From Chlamydiales bacterium (GTDB lineage Bacteria; Chlamydiota; Chlamydiia; Chlamydiales; JAAKFR01): 64,000 nt of DNA. Numbering within the stretch: the first letter of the stretch is position 1; every line of letters begins with the position of its first letter. The stretch lies in assembly GCA_022601445.1 (NCBI GenBank), contig JAJACP010000001.1, positions 263,684-327,683 on the forward strand, written 5' to 3'. The notes beneath the pieces are model-generated. The model was not told the DNA's origin. It saw only the letters and a program-made list of their open reading frames with translations, and searched no databases. The translations under genes and the position numbers were made by a program. Positions 1-8,335 of the stretch are shown one piece after another.

Positions 1-2
1 GA

Positions 3-575
3 TGGGACACCTCTAACCGTCTTCTCAATCCCACACGCGGGACAACCATCGCCTATTTTTTCACACCCTACCAAGCCGTTTTTAACGAGCACATCTCCTT
101 TTTAGAGCAGCAAATTTGGGGCGCCACCTATCAGCCCATTCTCCCCTCAGGGCTCCTTCTGCTTGCCGGTTCAGCGCAGCTCGGTTCCATTGTCGGTCAG
201 TCCCGTTTTGCCATTCCGGCCCCCAAACGCTTTTATGCCGGCTCCTCAACAGGTCTCCGTGGCTATAAATACCTCTCTGTTTCTCCTTTGGATGGCCGAA
301 AGCCCATTGGAGGGCGCTCTCTTTTTATCGGTTCGATCGAGCCACGGATACGGATCATCGACAAGCTCTATTTTGCCACTTTTTTCGATATTGGAAACGT
401 CTACGCCGCCTCCTTTCCCCGCTTTAATCAGAAAATGTTGAAATCAGCTGGAGTCGGATTGAGATATTTGACGCCGTTGGGACCTTTTCGGATTGATATT
501 GGCTTCCCTCTTGATAAACGGAAAGGAATTGACAAAACGTTTCAAATCTATGCAAGCTTAGGACAAACATTCTGA
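3..575 (+). CDS. tamA: Omp85-family outer-membrane protein, C-terminal part (TamA-like, partial)
   Basis: The reading frame is open from the left edge, so the start and the POTRA domains lie outside the window. About 190 residues remain and look like the C-terminal half of an Omp85 beta-barrel. An FYAGSSTGLRGYKY segment carries the conserved RGY of the family's lid-lock loop. A GDIGNVYA-like segment (FFDIGNVY) follows, then the closing strands (GVGLRYLTPLGPFRIDIGFP), and the protein ends in an aromatic residue (GQTF) as outer-membrane barrels do. The stop codon overlaps the ATG of the tamB-like gene by one base, so TamA is more likely than BamA. TamA and TamB together help insert outer-membrane proteins. 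The TamA/BamA choice rests on this neighbour only. Confidence 0.85.
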   Translation, partial: WDTSNRLLNPTRGTTIAYFFTPYQAVFNEHISFLEQQIWGATYQPILPSGLLLLAGSAQLGSIVGQSRFAIPAPKRFYAGSSTGLRGYKYLSVSPLDGRKPIGGRSLFIGSIEPRIRIIDKLYFATFFDIGNVYAASFPRFNQKMLKSAGVGLRYLTPLGPFRIDIGFPLDKRKGIDKTFQIYASLGQTF

Positions 576-2908
576 TGGGTAAAACAGTCAAAATTTTTCT
601 CCTTTTCACGCTACTGGCGCTCATCATTGGAGGAGCGCTTATACAGACCCCTTTTGCTCAAAATAAAGTGCGCGCCTGGATCGAATCGCGCTCGGAGGGA
701 ACGCTCACCATCGGTGAACTTGAGGGATTTTTCCCGTTCTGGTTCCGCCTACGTGATGTCCATTATGTCAAAGACTCGACTGAGGCCACGTTCGACAAAG
801 TAGATCTGTTTCTCTCCCCTTCCACACTTTTTTTAGGCCGTCTATCCATTCTACGCCTACAAATCGACCATGCTGATATCCAAATAGGCGGAAATCAATC
901 TCCAGCAGAGTGGCCCACGCTCCCGATTCCCCTCCTGGTTCATTCGATGCGGATTGACTCTCTTACCTTAAATGACCTTCCCGAGGTTTCTTTGACCGGA
1001 ATGGGAGAGCTTGAGGGCGATTTCTCTGCCCAGCTCACTGTTGCTTATGAAGAGTACCGGATGAAGCTCAATCTGGAGGGTGATTCCGCAGAAAAACGTC
1101 TCCGGTTGGTGAGCCGAATCAAGGAGTCTCCCGACACCTCTCTTTGGTTCAATGGAGTGTATGAGTGGGAAAAAGAGACATTTGTTGGGGAGGTATATGG
1201 CACGCTCCAAAATGTGCATGTGAAAAGTGAGATCCATTTTGCCGATGCGCTGCTCACTTTCACCGAATCTACTGTAGAAAAAGAGCTCTTCTCAAGTTCT
1301 GTCAGCGGGCAGCTCAATTGGGCCACCCGCCGCTTTCAAGCAGAGGCCAAGGGACAGTGGGATGAGCTCTCCTTTTCTGATGTGTTGCTCACAGGAGAGT
1401 GGAAAGAGGGAGCACTCACCTTCGAGGCCACTCTACACGATTTGGTCATAAGCGACCCTGCCTATGAGGTCTTCCCCACCACCCACCTTAAGTTCAAGGG
1501 AACGGCAACCAAAAAGAAGCTAAGTCTGATGGGCGAGTTGTGGGGTGTGAGTGACCATCCCTTTACCCTCACAGCAGAGATTCCTTTCGATGCGACTTCC
1601 CCCTTTTCCGCTCGCCTTCAAGGACGCGGCTCTCTTGATCCCCTCCTCTCCTTCTTAGAAAACGCCTCTCTAATCGCGCGCGGAGAGGTCACAGTCGATT
1701 TGACCTTTACCGGCAGCTGGCAGGCGCCTACAATCGAGGGAAGCCTCATCTATGAAAAGGGCTGGATGGAGAGCTTAACCACAGGAGCTGTTTTTAGAGA
1801 TCTACACATGGTCATGGAGGGAGAGGGAAACACGCTTCAAATCCGCTCCCTCACCGCTCGTGACCATGGCCGTGGAACGCTTTCCGGAACCGGGGAGATC
1901 AGATGGAATCCCAAAGAAGACTTCCCTTTTACGCTTCAAATCGACACCCAGCACTTCTCTCTTCTTACGCTCGATCCCTTCACAGCAAATGTAGGCGCCA
2001 AGCTCGCGATATCAGGTACGCTGCAAGCGATTTCGATCGACGGAACCGCCGTCATTGAAGAGGGTCATCTGGCCATTCCCAATAAAGTCCCCACCACCGT
2101 TCCTACGGTAGAGGTGACCTACATTCATCCCATTGCCAGCTCCAAGCCCGAACTGGAAGAGAAATCAACCGTCATTCCGATTCAATGGAACGTGCAAGTC
2201 GAAATCCCTAAGAATCTCACTATCGATGGCCGTGGCCTTGTCTCTGAATGGAGAGGCTCTTTGCATATTTTTGGAGAACAGGCAGCTCTCCAATACGCCG
2301 GTAAACTCAAGCTTGTGCAGGGGAGGTTTGCCCTTGCAGGACGGAGCTTTGATTTAACAGAGGGGCAGATCGTCGTAGAGGGGTTAGAACCAAAAGATAT
2401 TTACGTAGATATAAAAGGCGATCTTGAGCTGGCGACCATTACAGCCTCGCTTCTTTTAAGTGGGAGTTTAGACGCCACGCACGTTGCGTTTTCTTCTACA
2501 CCTCCAATGAGTACCAATCAAATTCTCTCCTGGATATTGTTCAATCAAGACGTAAACGAACTCTCTCCGTTTCAGGCGTGTCGTTTAGCCAATGTGCTTG
2601 TCACCTTATCGGGGAAATATTCAGGCCCCAAAGTTTTTGATAATATCAAACAAGGACTTGGAATTGATGTTTTTGATATCACCAATTGTGATCTCGACTC
2701 GGCCGATCTCACCTTTCAGGTGGGCAAATACATTTCCCAAGGTACCTTTGTGGGCGTCAATAAAAGTTTTTCGGGAGATTACGACTCGGTTCTGATACAA
2801 ACGCGTCTATACCGCAACTTCTACCTGGAAGGCAACTATGGAGGTTCTCTAAATGGCCTCACACCCAACGGCGGTAAGGTGATCTTTAAATGGTATAAAA
2901 CCTATTAG
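575..2908 (+). CDS. tamB: TamB-like translocation and assembly module protein (DUF490)
   Basis: This 777-residue protein has one N-terminal membrane anchor (about residues 5-24). A long beta-rich, low-cysteine periplasmic stretch follows, then a C-terminal DUF490/TamB domain (about 440-777) ending in KVIFKWYKTY. In the family, TamB is an inner-membrane-anchored beta-groove protein that spans the periplasm to TamA and helps move barrel proteins or phospholipids to the outer membrane. It is shorter than E. coli TamB (about 1260 residues), which is common outside proteobacteria. The ATG overlaps the tamA stop by one base, so the two are translationally coupled. Confidence 0.85.
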   Translation: MGKTVKIFLLFTLLALIIGGALIQTPFAQNKVRAWIESRSEGTLTIGELEGFFPFWFRLRDVHYVKDSTEATFDKVDLFLSPSTLFLGRLSILRLQIDHADIQIGGNQSPAEWPTLPIPLLVHSMRIDSLTLNDLPEVSLTGMGELEGDFSAQLTVAYEEYRMKLNLEGDSAEKRLRLVSRIKESPDTSLWFNGVYEWEKETFVGEVYGTLQNVHVKSEIHFADALLTFTESTVEKELFSSSVSGQLNWATRRFQAEAKGQWDELSFSDVLLTGEWKEGALTFEATLHDLVISDPAYEVFPTTHLKFKGTATKKKLSLMGELWGVSDHPFTLTAEIPFDATSPFSARLQGRGSLDPLLSFLENASLIARGEVTVDLTFTGSWQAPTIEGSLIYEKGWMESLTTGAVFRDLHMVMEGEGNTLQIRSLTARDHGRGTLSGTGEIRWNPKEDFPFTLQIDTQHFSLLTLDPFTANVGAKLAISGTLQAISIDGTAVIEEGHLAIPNKVPTTVPTVEVTYIHPIASSKPELEEKSTVIPIQWNVQVEIPKNLTIDGRGLVSEWRGSLHIFGEQAALQYAGKLKLVQGRFALAGRSFDLTEGQIVVEGLEPKDIYVDIKGDLELATITASLLLSGSLDATHVAFSSTPPMSTNQILSWILFNQDVNELSPFQACRLANVLVTLSGKYSGPKVFDNIKQGLGIDVFDITNCDLDSADLTFQVGKYISQGTFVGVNKSFSGDYDSVLIQTRLYRNFYLEGNYGGSLNGLTPNGGKVIFKWYKTY

Positions 2909-2916
2909 GAGACAAC

Positions 2917-3594
2917 ATGAAATTACTCTTTCATCTCGCAACGACTCTCACCCTCTCCTTGGGTGCTGTTGAAACCATTCCGCTCAAACCTGGACCAGGC
3001 GTAAAACTCTTTCTCGAAAGCGATTATCGGTGCGATTACTGGCGGCTGATCAACTACTTCGAAACGCAGATCACCAACGCTTTTTGTAGCATTGCCAGTA
3101 GCGTCATGGTTTTGAATGCGCTAGATATTCCTAAGCCCTATGTGGAACGGTTTCGCTACCCTCTCTACACTCAAGAAGACAACTTTTTTACACCAGCTGT
3201 GACGGCTATTGTTTCGCGTGAGACCGTTTTGAGAAGAGGGTCCACTGTTTCAGAGCTTGCCGAAATGCTCAACACCTTTGACGTAACAGCTACACCACTT
3301 CATGCCGATACCCTCACACTGGATGCCTTTCGTTCTCTTTTAATGAGCGTTCTTTTGGATCCCAACCGTTATTTAATTGCTGATTTCTATCGCCCTGCTC
3401 TAGGTCAGAAAGGGACTGGACACTTCTCACCTCTGGCCGCCTACAACACTAAAGAGGACCAGGTGCTTGTTCTTGATGTTTCCCGCTATAAACATCCCCC
3501 GTTTTGGGTGAAGACAGAAGATCTCTATAACAGCATGCTCACCTGCGACAAAGAGGCAGGCGAAATGCGTGGACTTGTGCTCATTCAGGAATAG
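2917..3594 (+). CDS. Phytochelatin-synthase-like secreted cysteine peptidase
   Basis: The protein has 225 residues, with a hydrophobic signal-like N-terminus (1-18). The rest resembles the papain-like catalytic domain of phytochelatin synthase, which in bacteria cleaves glycine from glutathione. I see a candidate triad of Cys57 (TNAFCSIASSVMVLNAL), His169 (GTGHFSPLAAY) and Asp187 (VLVLDVSRYKHPPFW). The 112- and 18-residue spacings are nearly those I recall for the Nostoc enzyme. The plant-type C-terminal metal-sensing domain is absent. The gene starts 9 bp after tamB with AGGAGA ahead of the ATG, so it is probably in the tam operon. The stop region overlaps the convergent ATPase gene by 14 bp. 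Export to the periplasm is inferred. Confidence 0.75.
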   Translation: MKLLFHLATTLTLSLGAVETIPLKPGPGVKLFLESDYRCDYWRLINYFETQITNAFCSIASSVMVLNALDIPKPYVERFRYPLYTQEDNFFTPAVTAIVSRETVLRRGSTVSELAEMLNTFDVTATPLHADTLTLDAFRSLLMSVLLDPNRYLIADFYRPALGQKGTGHFSPLAAYNTKEDQVLVLDVSRYKHPPFWVKTEDLYNSMLTCDKEAGEMRGLVLIQE

Positions 3595-4732
3595 GGGCAG
3601 AAGGATCTATCTTCATGAGAAAGGAATCAACTGGACAGCACAACACGCCCTCTTCTTCGTAACGCCTTTTTCCTCGATACAGCAGGATCGTTTTGGCTTG
3701 AGGGTAATCTTCCTGAAACTTTTTCAACCCTTTCAGATCTTGTGCCTGCACCTTTGTTCCATTTTTAACCTCTAGAGCCACAAAACACTCTGGTCCATAG
3801 AGGATAAAATCGACTTCGATTTTCGACTGGGTCTGCCAAAAATGCAGTGAGTGGCTCTCTTTTTGCGCATCCGCCCAAGCCTTTAGATGCTGGGCGACTA
3901 ATCCTTCTAAAGCAGCTCCCTCTCTTTCTGTTTCCACATCATGAAGATTTTTAGGACGAAGAGAATAATAGACCCCAGAGTCGAAGAAATAGAATTTTGC
4001 GTGTTTGACAAGAGAACGTTTAGCCTTGAGATTAAAAACGGTAAGTTGAAAAGAGAGCAGCAAGTCATTCAAAATGTGTAAGTATCCATCAACCGTTTTG
4101 CGTGAAATTTCACACTCACGGGCAATATTCGACGTATTGATAAGCGAGGCATGAGAAAAGCTCATCGCCTCTAAAAATCGAGCAAAATCTCCAACATTGC
4201 GCACAATCCCCTCAGCTTGCACTTCTTCTTTCAAATAGATCCCCACATAGGCGCTTAACACTTCTTCCGGGGAGGGAGAGTCCAACACAATCGGAAGCAT
4301 GCCCAGCTTCAAGTTGGTAGATAAATCAAAAGAGCTCTCCATTTCTTTTGCAAAGAAGGGAGACATATAACGCAAAAGCGCGCGGCCTCCCAGGAGATTC
4401 ACTCCTTGCTGTCTGAGCTTTCTAGCGATAGAACCAGTGAGAATAAACTGATACCCTTTTTTCTCCTCAATGAGACTATGCACAACATCGAGAAGAGAGG
4501 GAACCCTTTGGATCTCATCAATCACAACAATTTTTTGCTCGGGGTGCGAGTCTAAAACACCCCGCACTCTTTCAGGTCCTGCTGAGAAAAACCGAAACGA
4601 CTCCGGATCGAGCAAATCGATCCAAAATGCCTTTGGATACGTTTTTCGAAGCCAGGTCGATTTGCCAGTCCCCCTTGGGCCAAACAAGAAATAGCTCATG
4701 GTCTTGGGCGGATCAAAAAAGCGTGGATGCAT
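3581..4732 (-). CDS. AAA-type ATPase with DUF4143 C-terminal domain
   Basis: This 383-residue protein has a Walker A at residues 18-26 (GPRGTGKST) and a Walker B at about 69-74 (VVIDEI). The sensor-type segment FILTGSIARKL follows. The C-terminal half (about 190-383) has the DUF4143 pattern, ending in a PD-(D/E)XK-nuclease-like EVDFILYGPECFVALEVKNG. Proteins of this architecture are common and often laterally spread; their function is not established, though toxin-antitoxin-like or regulatory roles have been suggested. It is a single-gene unit, convergent with the phytochelatin-synthase-like gene. A perfect short palindrome lies 37 bp upstream of its start. Confidence 0.8.
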   Translation of the reverse strand: MHPRFFDPPKTMSYFLFGPRGTGKSTWLRKTYPKAFWIDLLDPESFRFFSAGPERVRGVLDSHPEQKIVVIDEIQRVPSLLDVVHSLIEEKKGYQFILTGSIARKLRQQGVNLLGGRALLRYMSPFFAKEMESSFDLSTNLKLGMLPIVLDSPSPEEVLSAYVGIYLKEEVQAEGIVRNVGDFARFLEAMSFSHASLINTSNIARECEISRKTVDGYLHILNDLLLSFQLTVFNLKAKRSLVKHAKFYFFDSGVYYSLRPKNLHDVETEREGAALEGLVAQHLKAWADAQKESHSLHFWQTQSKIEVDFILYGPECFVALEVKNGTKVQAQDLKGLKKFQEDYPQAKTILLYRGKRRYEEEGVLCCPVDSFLMKIDPSAPIPE

Positions 4733-4768
4733 GAGTAGCCTTACTTTTGTATTCTGCTACCCATTATG

Positions 4769-4789
4769 CCATTTTTTGTGAAAAAATGG
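4769..4789. repeat. Perfect 9-bp-arm palindrome upstream of the DUF4143 gene
   Basis: CCATTTTTT and AAAAAATGG are separated by GTG. The palindrome lies between the starts or ends of two minus-strand genes, 37 bp ahead of the ATPase start codon. It lacks the GC-rich stem of a terminator. It could be an operator or chance AT-rich symmetry. Confidence 0.5.
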
Positions 4790-4810
4790 TAACCCACGTT
4801 GCATTTTTTG

Positions 4811-5113
4811 TTAATTATGACAGCCGTTACAATGAGGACACACCTCGTAACGCTCTTCGCACTCCGCTGACCAAATGTAATAATTCGTGTTTGAATAACA
4901 CCCCCCACTCCCACAAGGACGAGGATTAAAACAGTAGTTCACAGGCAGATCATACGGATACTCATTGATGTCAATATATCCATAAAATCGGTTGTCTCCA
5001 TTCGACCAACCGGGATTGTAATACCGCTCGGTGCATGGATAAAAACACCACTGAGCCTCTAAGGGAATTAAGAAAGAAAAAGAGAATAAAAAAATAAAAA
5101 AGAGCTTTTTCAT
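4811..5113 (-). CDS. Small cysteine-rich secreted protein, unknown function
   Basis: I start this 100-residue protein at the ATG (MKKLFFIF...), which has GAGAGG seven bases upstream. A TTG two codons earlier is open but less likely. A clear signal peptide (residues 1-19, ending PLEA) precedes a mature part rich in Tyr, Asn and Cys. Nine cysteines are present, four of them in the last 20 residues (two CxxC-like spacings near CPHCNGC). There is no lipobox cysteine directly after the signal. Chlamydiae cross-link their envelope with cysteine-rich proteins such as OmcA/OmcB, but I see no specific similarity to those. The gene lies 38 bp downstream of the ABC-F gene and may be co-transcribed with it. 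Confidence 0.65.
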   Translation of the reverse strand: MKKLFFIFLFSFSFLIPLEAQWCFYPCTERYYNPGWSNGDNRFYGYIDINEYPYDLPVNYCFNPRPCGSGGCYSNTNYYIWSAECEERYEVCPHCNGCHN

Positions 5114-5151
5114 AAACAAACCTCTCTTTTATTTTATATTTTTAAAATAAA

Positions 5152-6885
5152 TTATACACCTTTTTCTTCTAATTGTTCCAACTCATTGAATAAGAGATCG
5201 ATCTGCTGCTTCTTTTCATCAATCCCTTTTGAGAGCTCAACAGCACGCTCTCTTTTTCCTTGTTCCGAAGCTTGAATGAGCAGCTGGCACTCCTCTTCTA
5301 CACTCTGCTCGAGTTTGGAGATCTCGCGTTCTACCGACCGCATCTTCTTCTGGATCAGCTGCGACGGTTTTTTCTGAACAGCTTTGGGCTTGGATTTTTT
5401 GGGAGCTTCCTCTTCCCACCCCTCTTTTTCTAGAAACTGTGCATAATCACCATGGAAAAGGTGTTGATTTCCCTGATGACAGACAACGAATTGGGTAGGA
5501 AGATCCTTGAGAATCATCTCACTGTGGCTCACGATGACAATGGAGCCCTCAAACGCTTCCATGGCTTCCATCAACGCCTGGATCGATTCCATATCCAAAT
5601 GGTTAGTCGGCTCATCCAAAAGTAGCAAGTTACACGAAGAGGCGAGAATTTTGCCCAGAAGGACGCGACTTCTCTCTCCTCCCGAGAGAACCTGGATCTG
5701 TTTTTTTGCCCGGTCACCGGAGAACATCATGATGCCACAGATTTTGCGCGCCTCTCCTTGGGTTAAATGCGGCGCAGCCGCTCTGATTTCTTCTTCAACT
5801 GTCATTTTGGGATGAAGCCGTTCGATGTTGGATTGTCCAAAGAGTCCAATTTTGACATTTGATGAGAGATTTACCTCTCCCTGCTGAGGCACAAGATCGT
5901 GGGCTAAAAGACGTAAAAGTGTGGATTTCCCCCTTCCATTTTTTCCAATGATGGCAATCCGATCCCCCTTATCGATTGTCAAATTAAAGTCCGTAATCAA
6001 GGGATCGGGCATCCCCTCATACCGAAAGGCCACATCTGTTGCTTCAACCAGGCGCCTTCCTGGAAAGGGGTGATAGGGAAACGTGAAGTCCAAGTGATGA
6101 AGTTTGGCCAGCTCCTCTAAAACCGGCATCCGGGCGAGCATTTTTTTGCGTGATTGGGCTTGAGCTGCTTTTGAGGCTTTAGCACCCAACCGTGTAACAA
6201 AAGCTTGGGCATGTTCTCGTTTTTTTTCCAGATTGGCCCGCGTCTTTTCATGGACTTGCTCTTCATAAAGAAGCTGAGAGTAGTACTTCTCAGTTCCCCC
6301 CTTATACTTTTTCACTTTCTGACGATGAACACCCAAAGTATGCGTGGTCACCTGATCCATAAAGTCTCGATCGTGTGAGATGAGAATCAGCTCTCCTCTC
6401 CAGTTACGTAAGAATCGGGTGATCCAGCGGATGGAGACGACATCGAGGTAGTTGGTCGGTTCATCAAGTAGAAGGCAATCAGGATCTTGGAGGAGCACTT
6501 TGGCCAGATGAATCCGCAGCTGGTAGCCACCTGAGAAGGTTTCTGGCGCGGCTTCTAAATCTTTCTGCTTGAAACCAAGTCCAAAGAGGATCTTTTCGGC
6601 TTTATAGATTTCCTCAGGGGGGAGGTGTTCAGCTGTCTCTTGAATCAAAGTGGAATGAGTGAAACTGAGATGCTGAGAGAGATAACCGAGAGTATACCCT
6701 TTGGGGCGCTCAATCGAGCCCGAGTCAATTGACTCCTCGCCTGTGATCATCCGGAGCAGCGTCGTCTTCCCTGAGCCATTGCGCCCGACAAGTCCGCACC
6801 TCTCTCCCCTATTCAACTTTAGAGAGAGCTCTTCGAGGATGACATCTCCTCCAAACGCCTTAGATACCTTTTCAAACTGCAACAT
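5152..6885 (-). CDS. ABC-F family ATPase
   Basis: This 577-residue protein has two ABC nucleotide-binding domains and no membrane segments. Domain 1 has Walker A GRNGSGKT (34-41), a signature FSGGYQLR and LLLDEPTNYLD. Domain 2 has GKNGRGKST, LSGGERSRVLL and LLLDEPTNHLD. The domains are joined by a charged helical linker (about 200-260: YSQLLYEEQVHEKTRANLEKK). The C-terminal tail is a Lys/Glu-rich coiled coil (about 500-577). This is the ABC-F layout; these proteins act on the ribosome (translation factors such as EttA/YheS/Uup, or antibiotic protection). The coiled-coil tail fits the Uup/YheS side better than EttA, but I cannot assign the subfamily. Confidence 0.9.
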   Translation of the reverse strand: MLQFEKVSKAFGGDVILEELSLKLNRGERCGLVGRNGSGKTTLLRMITGEESIDSGSIERPKGYTLGYLSQHLSFTHSTLIQETAEHLPPEEIYKAEKILFGLGFKQKDLEAAPETFSGGYQLRIHLAKVLLQDPDCLLLDEPTNYLDVVSIRWITRFLRNWRGELILISHDRDFMDQVTTHTLGVHRQKVKKYKGGTEKYYSQLLYEEQVHEKTRANLEKKREHAQAFVTRLGAKASKAAQAQSRKKMLARMPVLEELAKLHHLDFTFPYHPFPGRRLVEATDVAFRYEGMPDPLITDFNLTIDKGDRIAIIGKNGRGKSTLLRLLAHDLVPQQGEVNLSSNVKIGLFGQSNIERLHPKMTVEEEIRAAAPHLTQGEARKICGIMMFSGDRAKKQIQVLSGGERSRVLLGKILASSCNLLLLDEPTNHLDMESIQALMEAMEAFEGSIVIVSHSEMILKDLPTQFVVCHQGNQHLFHGDYAQFLEKEGWEEEAPKKSKPKAVQKKPSQLIQKKMRSVEREISKLEQSVEEECQLLIQASEQGKRERAVELSKGIDEKKQQIDLLFNELEQLEEKGV

Positions 6886-6912
6886 AGAGAGTGATTATCC
6901 CGAAAAAGGGTT

Positions 6913-8334
6913 TCACTGAAAAGAAAAAAGGGCAAGCAAGGGGTTTAACTCACTCTCTACACCGCTATAACGATTAAAAAGAGCTGTATTTTCCCAACGA
7001 AACTCGTTTAAACGGCGCGCAATCTCTCTTTGACACTCACCTCTTAACCGCTCGATCTGTAGGTAGTCAGCGTGGTCATGGAGCTTTAAAAGATCTCTTT
7101 CTGTCAATGCTTCGAGCAGAGTCGAGGTCCCATGTGAAAAAAAATCGAGAAACCAAGCGTACACATCTGCATCCAACTCAATCTCTCGAGGATCAAGAGA
7201 AACAACTCCACGAAAGTAGCTGGAACGTGCAGCATCTAGACGCGTCGTCTCCTCAGTTGAACTATTTTTCAACGTCACTTTGGATTGAGAATCATCTGTG
7301 ACCATATGAGAGAGAGTTTCCGCTTCAAGAGGCGCTAAAAAAGGAGTTAGCGCATCGCTGCCAATCTCTGTAGGAGGTGGCGTCAACTCTTTCAGCCGTG
7401 GAGTCTCTGTCACAACCGCTGAGGTGGGCAGCTGGGCAACCGGCATCGGTTTCTGTGTGATGGCCGTTACATAATCCGTTTGATATGGAACAAAAGTGCC
7501 ACCATACCACGAATCTGTGTGAACATGTGAACCGGAAAAAAGACCACCCCCACAGGCAAGCTTGGAATCAAGCGTGAAACGGACAGTCTCTCCAGGTTTA
7601 ATGGTCGCTACCTGACGCCCCCCGTGACCGGTAACAATCAGCGTTTTTCTCTCATGATTTGTAATCATATAATGTTGATTCTCAGTTTTCTGAGATACAA
7701 TTTCCGCAGATCTCACAGCACTGGCAACACCAACGGCTCCAAGGGCTGTGTAGCAGAGTGCATCCATTGCCGCATTCACATCTCTTTTTTGCACTCCAAT
7801 CACAATCGCTTTGGTTGCAAATGTAAACATGACCACACTATTCAAAGTCGCCGCAGTCACAGCAAACTGCCAATGCCCCGTTAGAAGGGAGATAAGCGTC
7901 AACGTATCGATCAAAATGAAGCTGGCCTGACTCAATGACTGATACAAATCTTTGCTTTGAGATCCCTGCCCCACTTGAACCACTTGCAGGAAAATGTTGA
8001 GAGCCACTCCGGCCATGACCAAGGCATTCATGTTGGCAGCGACTCCAGCAAGCCCTAGCGCCACAGATGCTAATCGCATGATGTGCAATAAATAGACTCC
8101 TTGCCCCTCATCGTTTTTAATAGAGAGCAGAGTTTGAGTGGCGACCATTGTGCAGGAAACAGAACGGAGAGAAAGAGCGCCTACCCATCCAATATTCGGA
8201 ACAAGAGAGAGAATCGCGCACCCGATTGCGGCTACCAACAAGACCCTCTCTATATGCTTGATAGGGATATTAGAGAGCGCTTGGCTAATCCGGCTCGGTT
8301 TGAGTTCGTGATAGTGAATCGGTACCGCCGCCAT
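6913..8334 (-). CDS. Multi-pass membrane protein with C-terminal BTB-like domain (paralogue 1)
   Basis: The protein has about 473 residues from the ATG at 8334 (MAAVPIHYHELKPSRIS...). That start aligns with the paralogue's N-terminus and lies just after the paralogue's stop; an in-frame ATG 11 codons earlier would overlap it. Residues about 25-210 hold several hydrophobic segments. The middle (about 215-300) is beta-rich and followed by a Pro/Thr-rich linker. The last 100 residues resemble a BTB/POZ fold: a VTLKNSS strand, an AARSSYFRGV helix, IELDADVYAWFLDFFSHG, and the typical LLKLHDHADYLQIERLRGEC. BTB domains mediate protein contacts and Cullin-3 ubiquitin ligase recruitment in eukaryotes, so this is a candidate inclusion-membrane effector. 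The domain call is by eye. Confidence 0.65.
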   Translation of the reverse strand: MAAVPIHYHELKPSRISQALSNIPIKHIERVLLVAAIGCAILSLVPNIGWVGALSLRSVSCTMVATQTLLSIKNDEGQGVYLLHIMRLASVALGLAGVAANMNALVMAGVALNIFLQVVQVGQGSQSKDLYQSLSQASFILIDTLTLISLLTGHWQFAVTAATLNSVVMFTFATKAIVIGVQKRDVNAAMDALCYTALGAVGVASAVRSAEIVSQKTENQHYMITNHERKTLIVTGHGGRQVATIKPGETVRFTLDSKLACGGGLFSGSHVHTDSWYGGTFVPYQTDYVTAITQKPMPVAQLPTSAVVTETPRLKELTPPPTEIGSDALTPFLAPLEAETLSHMVTDDSQSKVTLKNSSTEETTRLDAARSSYFRGVVSLDPREIELDADVYAWFLDFFSHGTSTLLEALTERDLLKLHDHADYLQIERLRGECQREIARRLNEFRWENTALFNRYSGVESELNPLLALFSFQ

Positions 8335-8335
8335 C

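Noticed and set aside
163-441. 92-codon frame at the left edge
   Set aside because: It overlaps the tamA frame, which encodes a clear Omp85 barrel end and continues open to the window edge.
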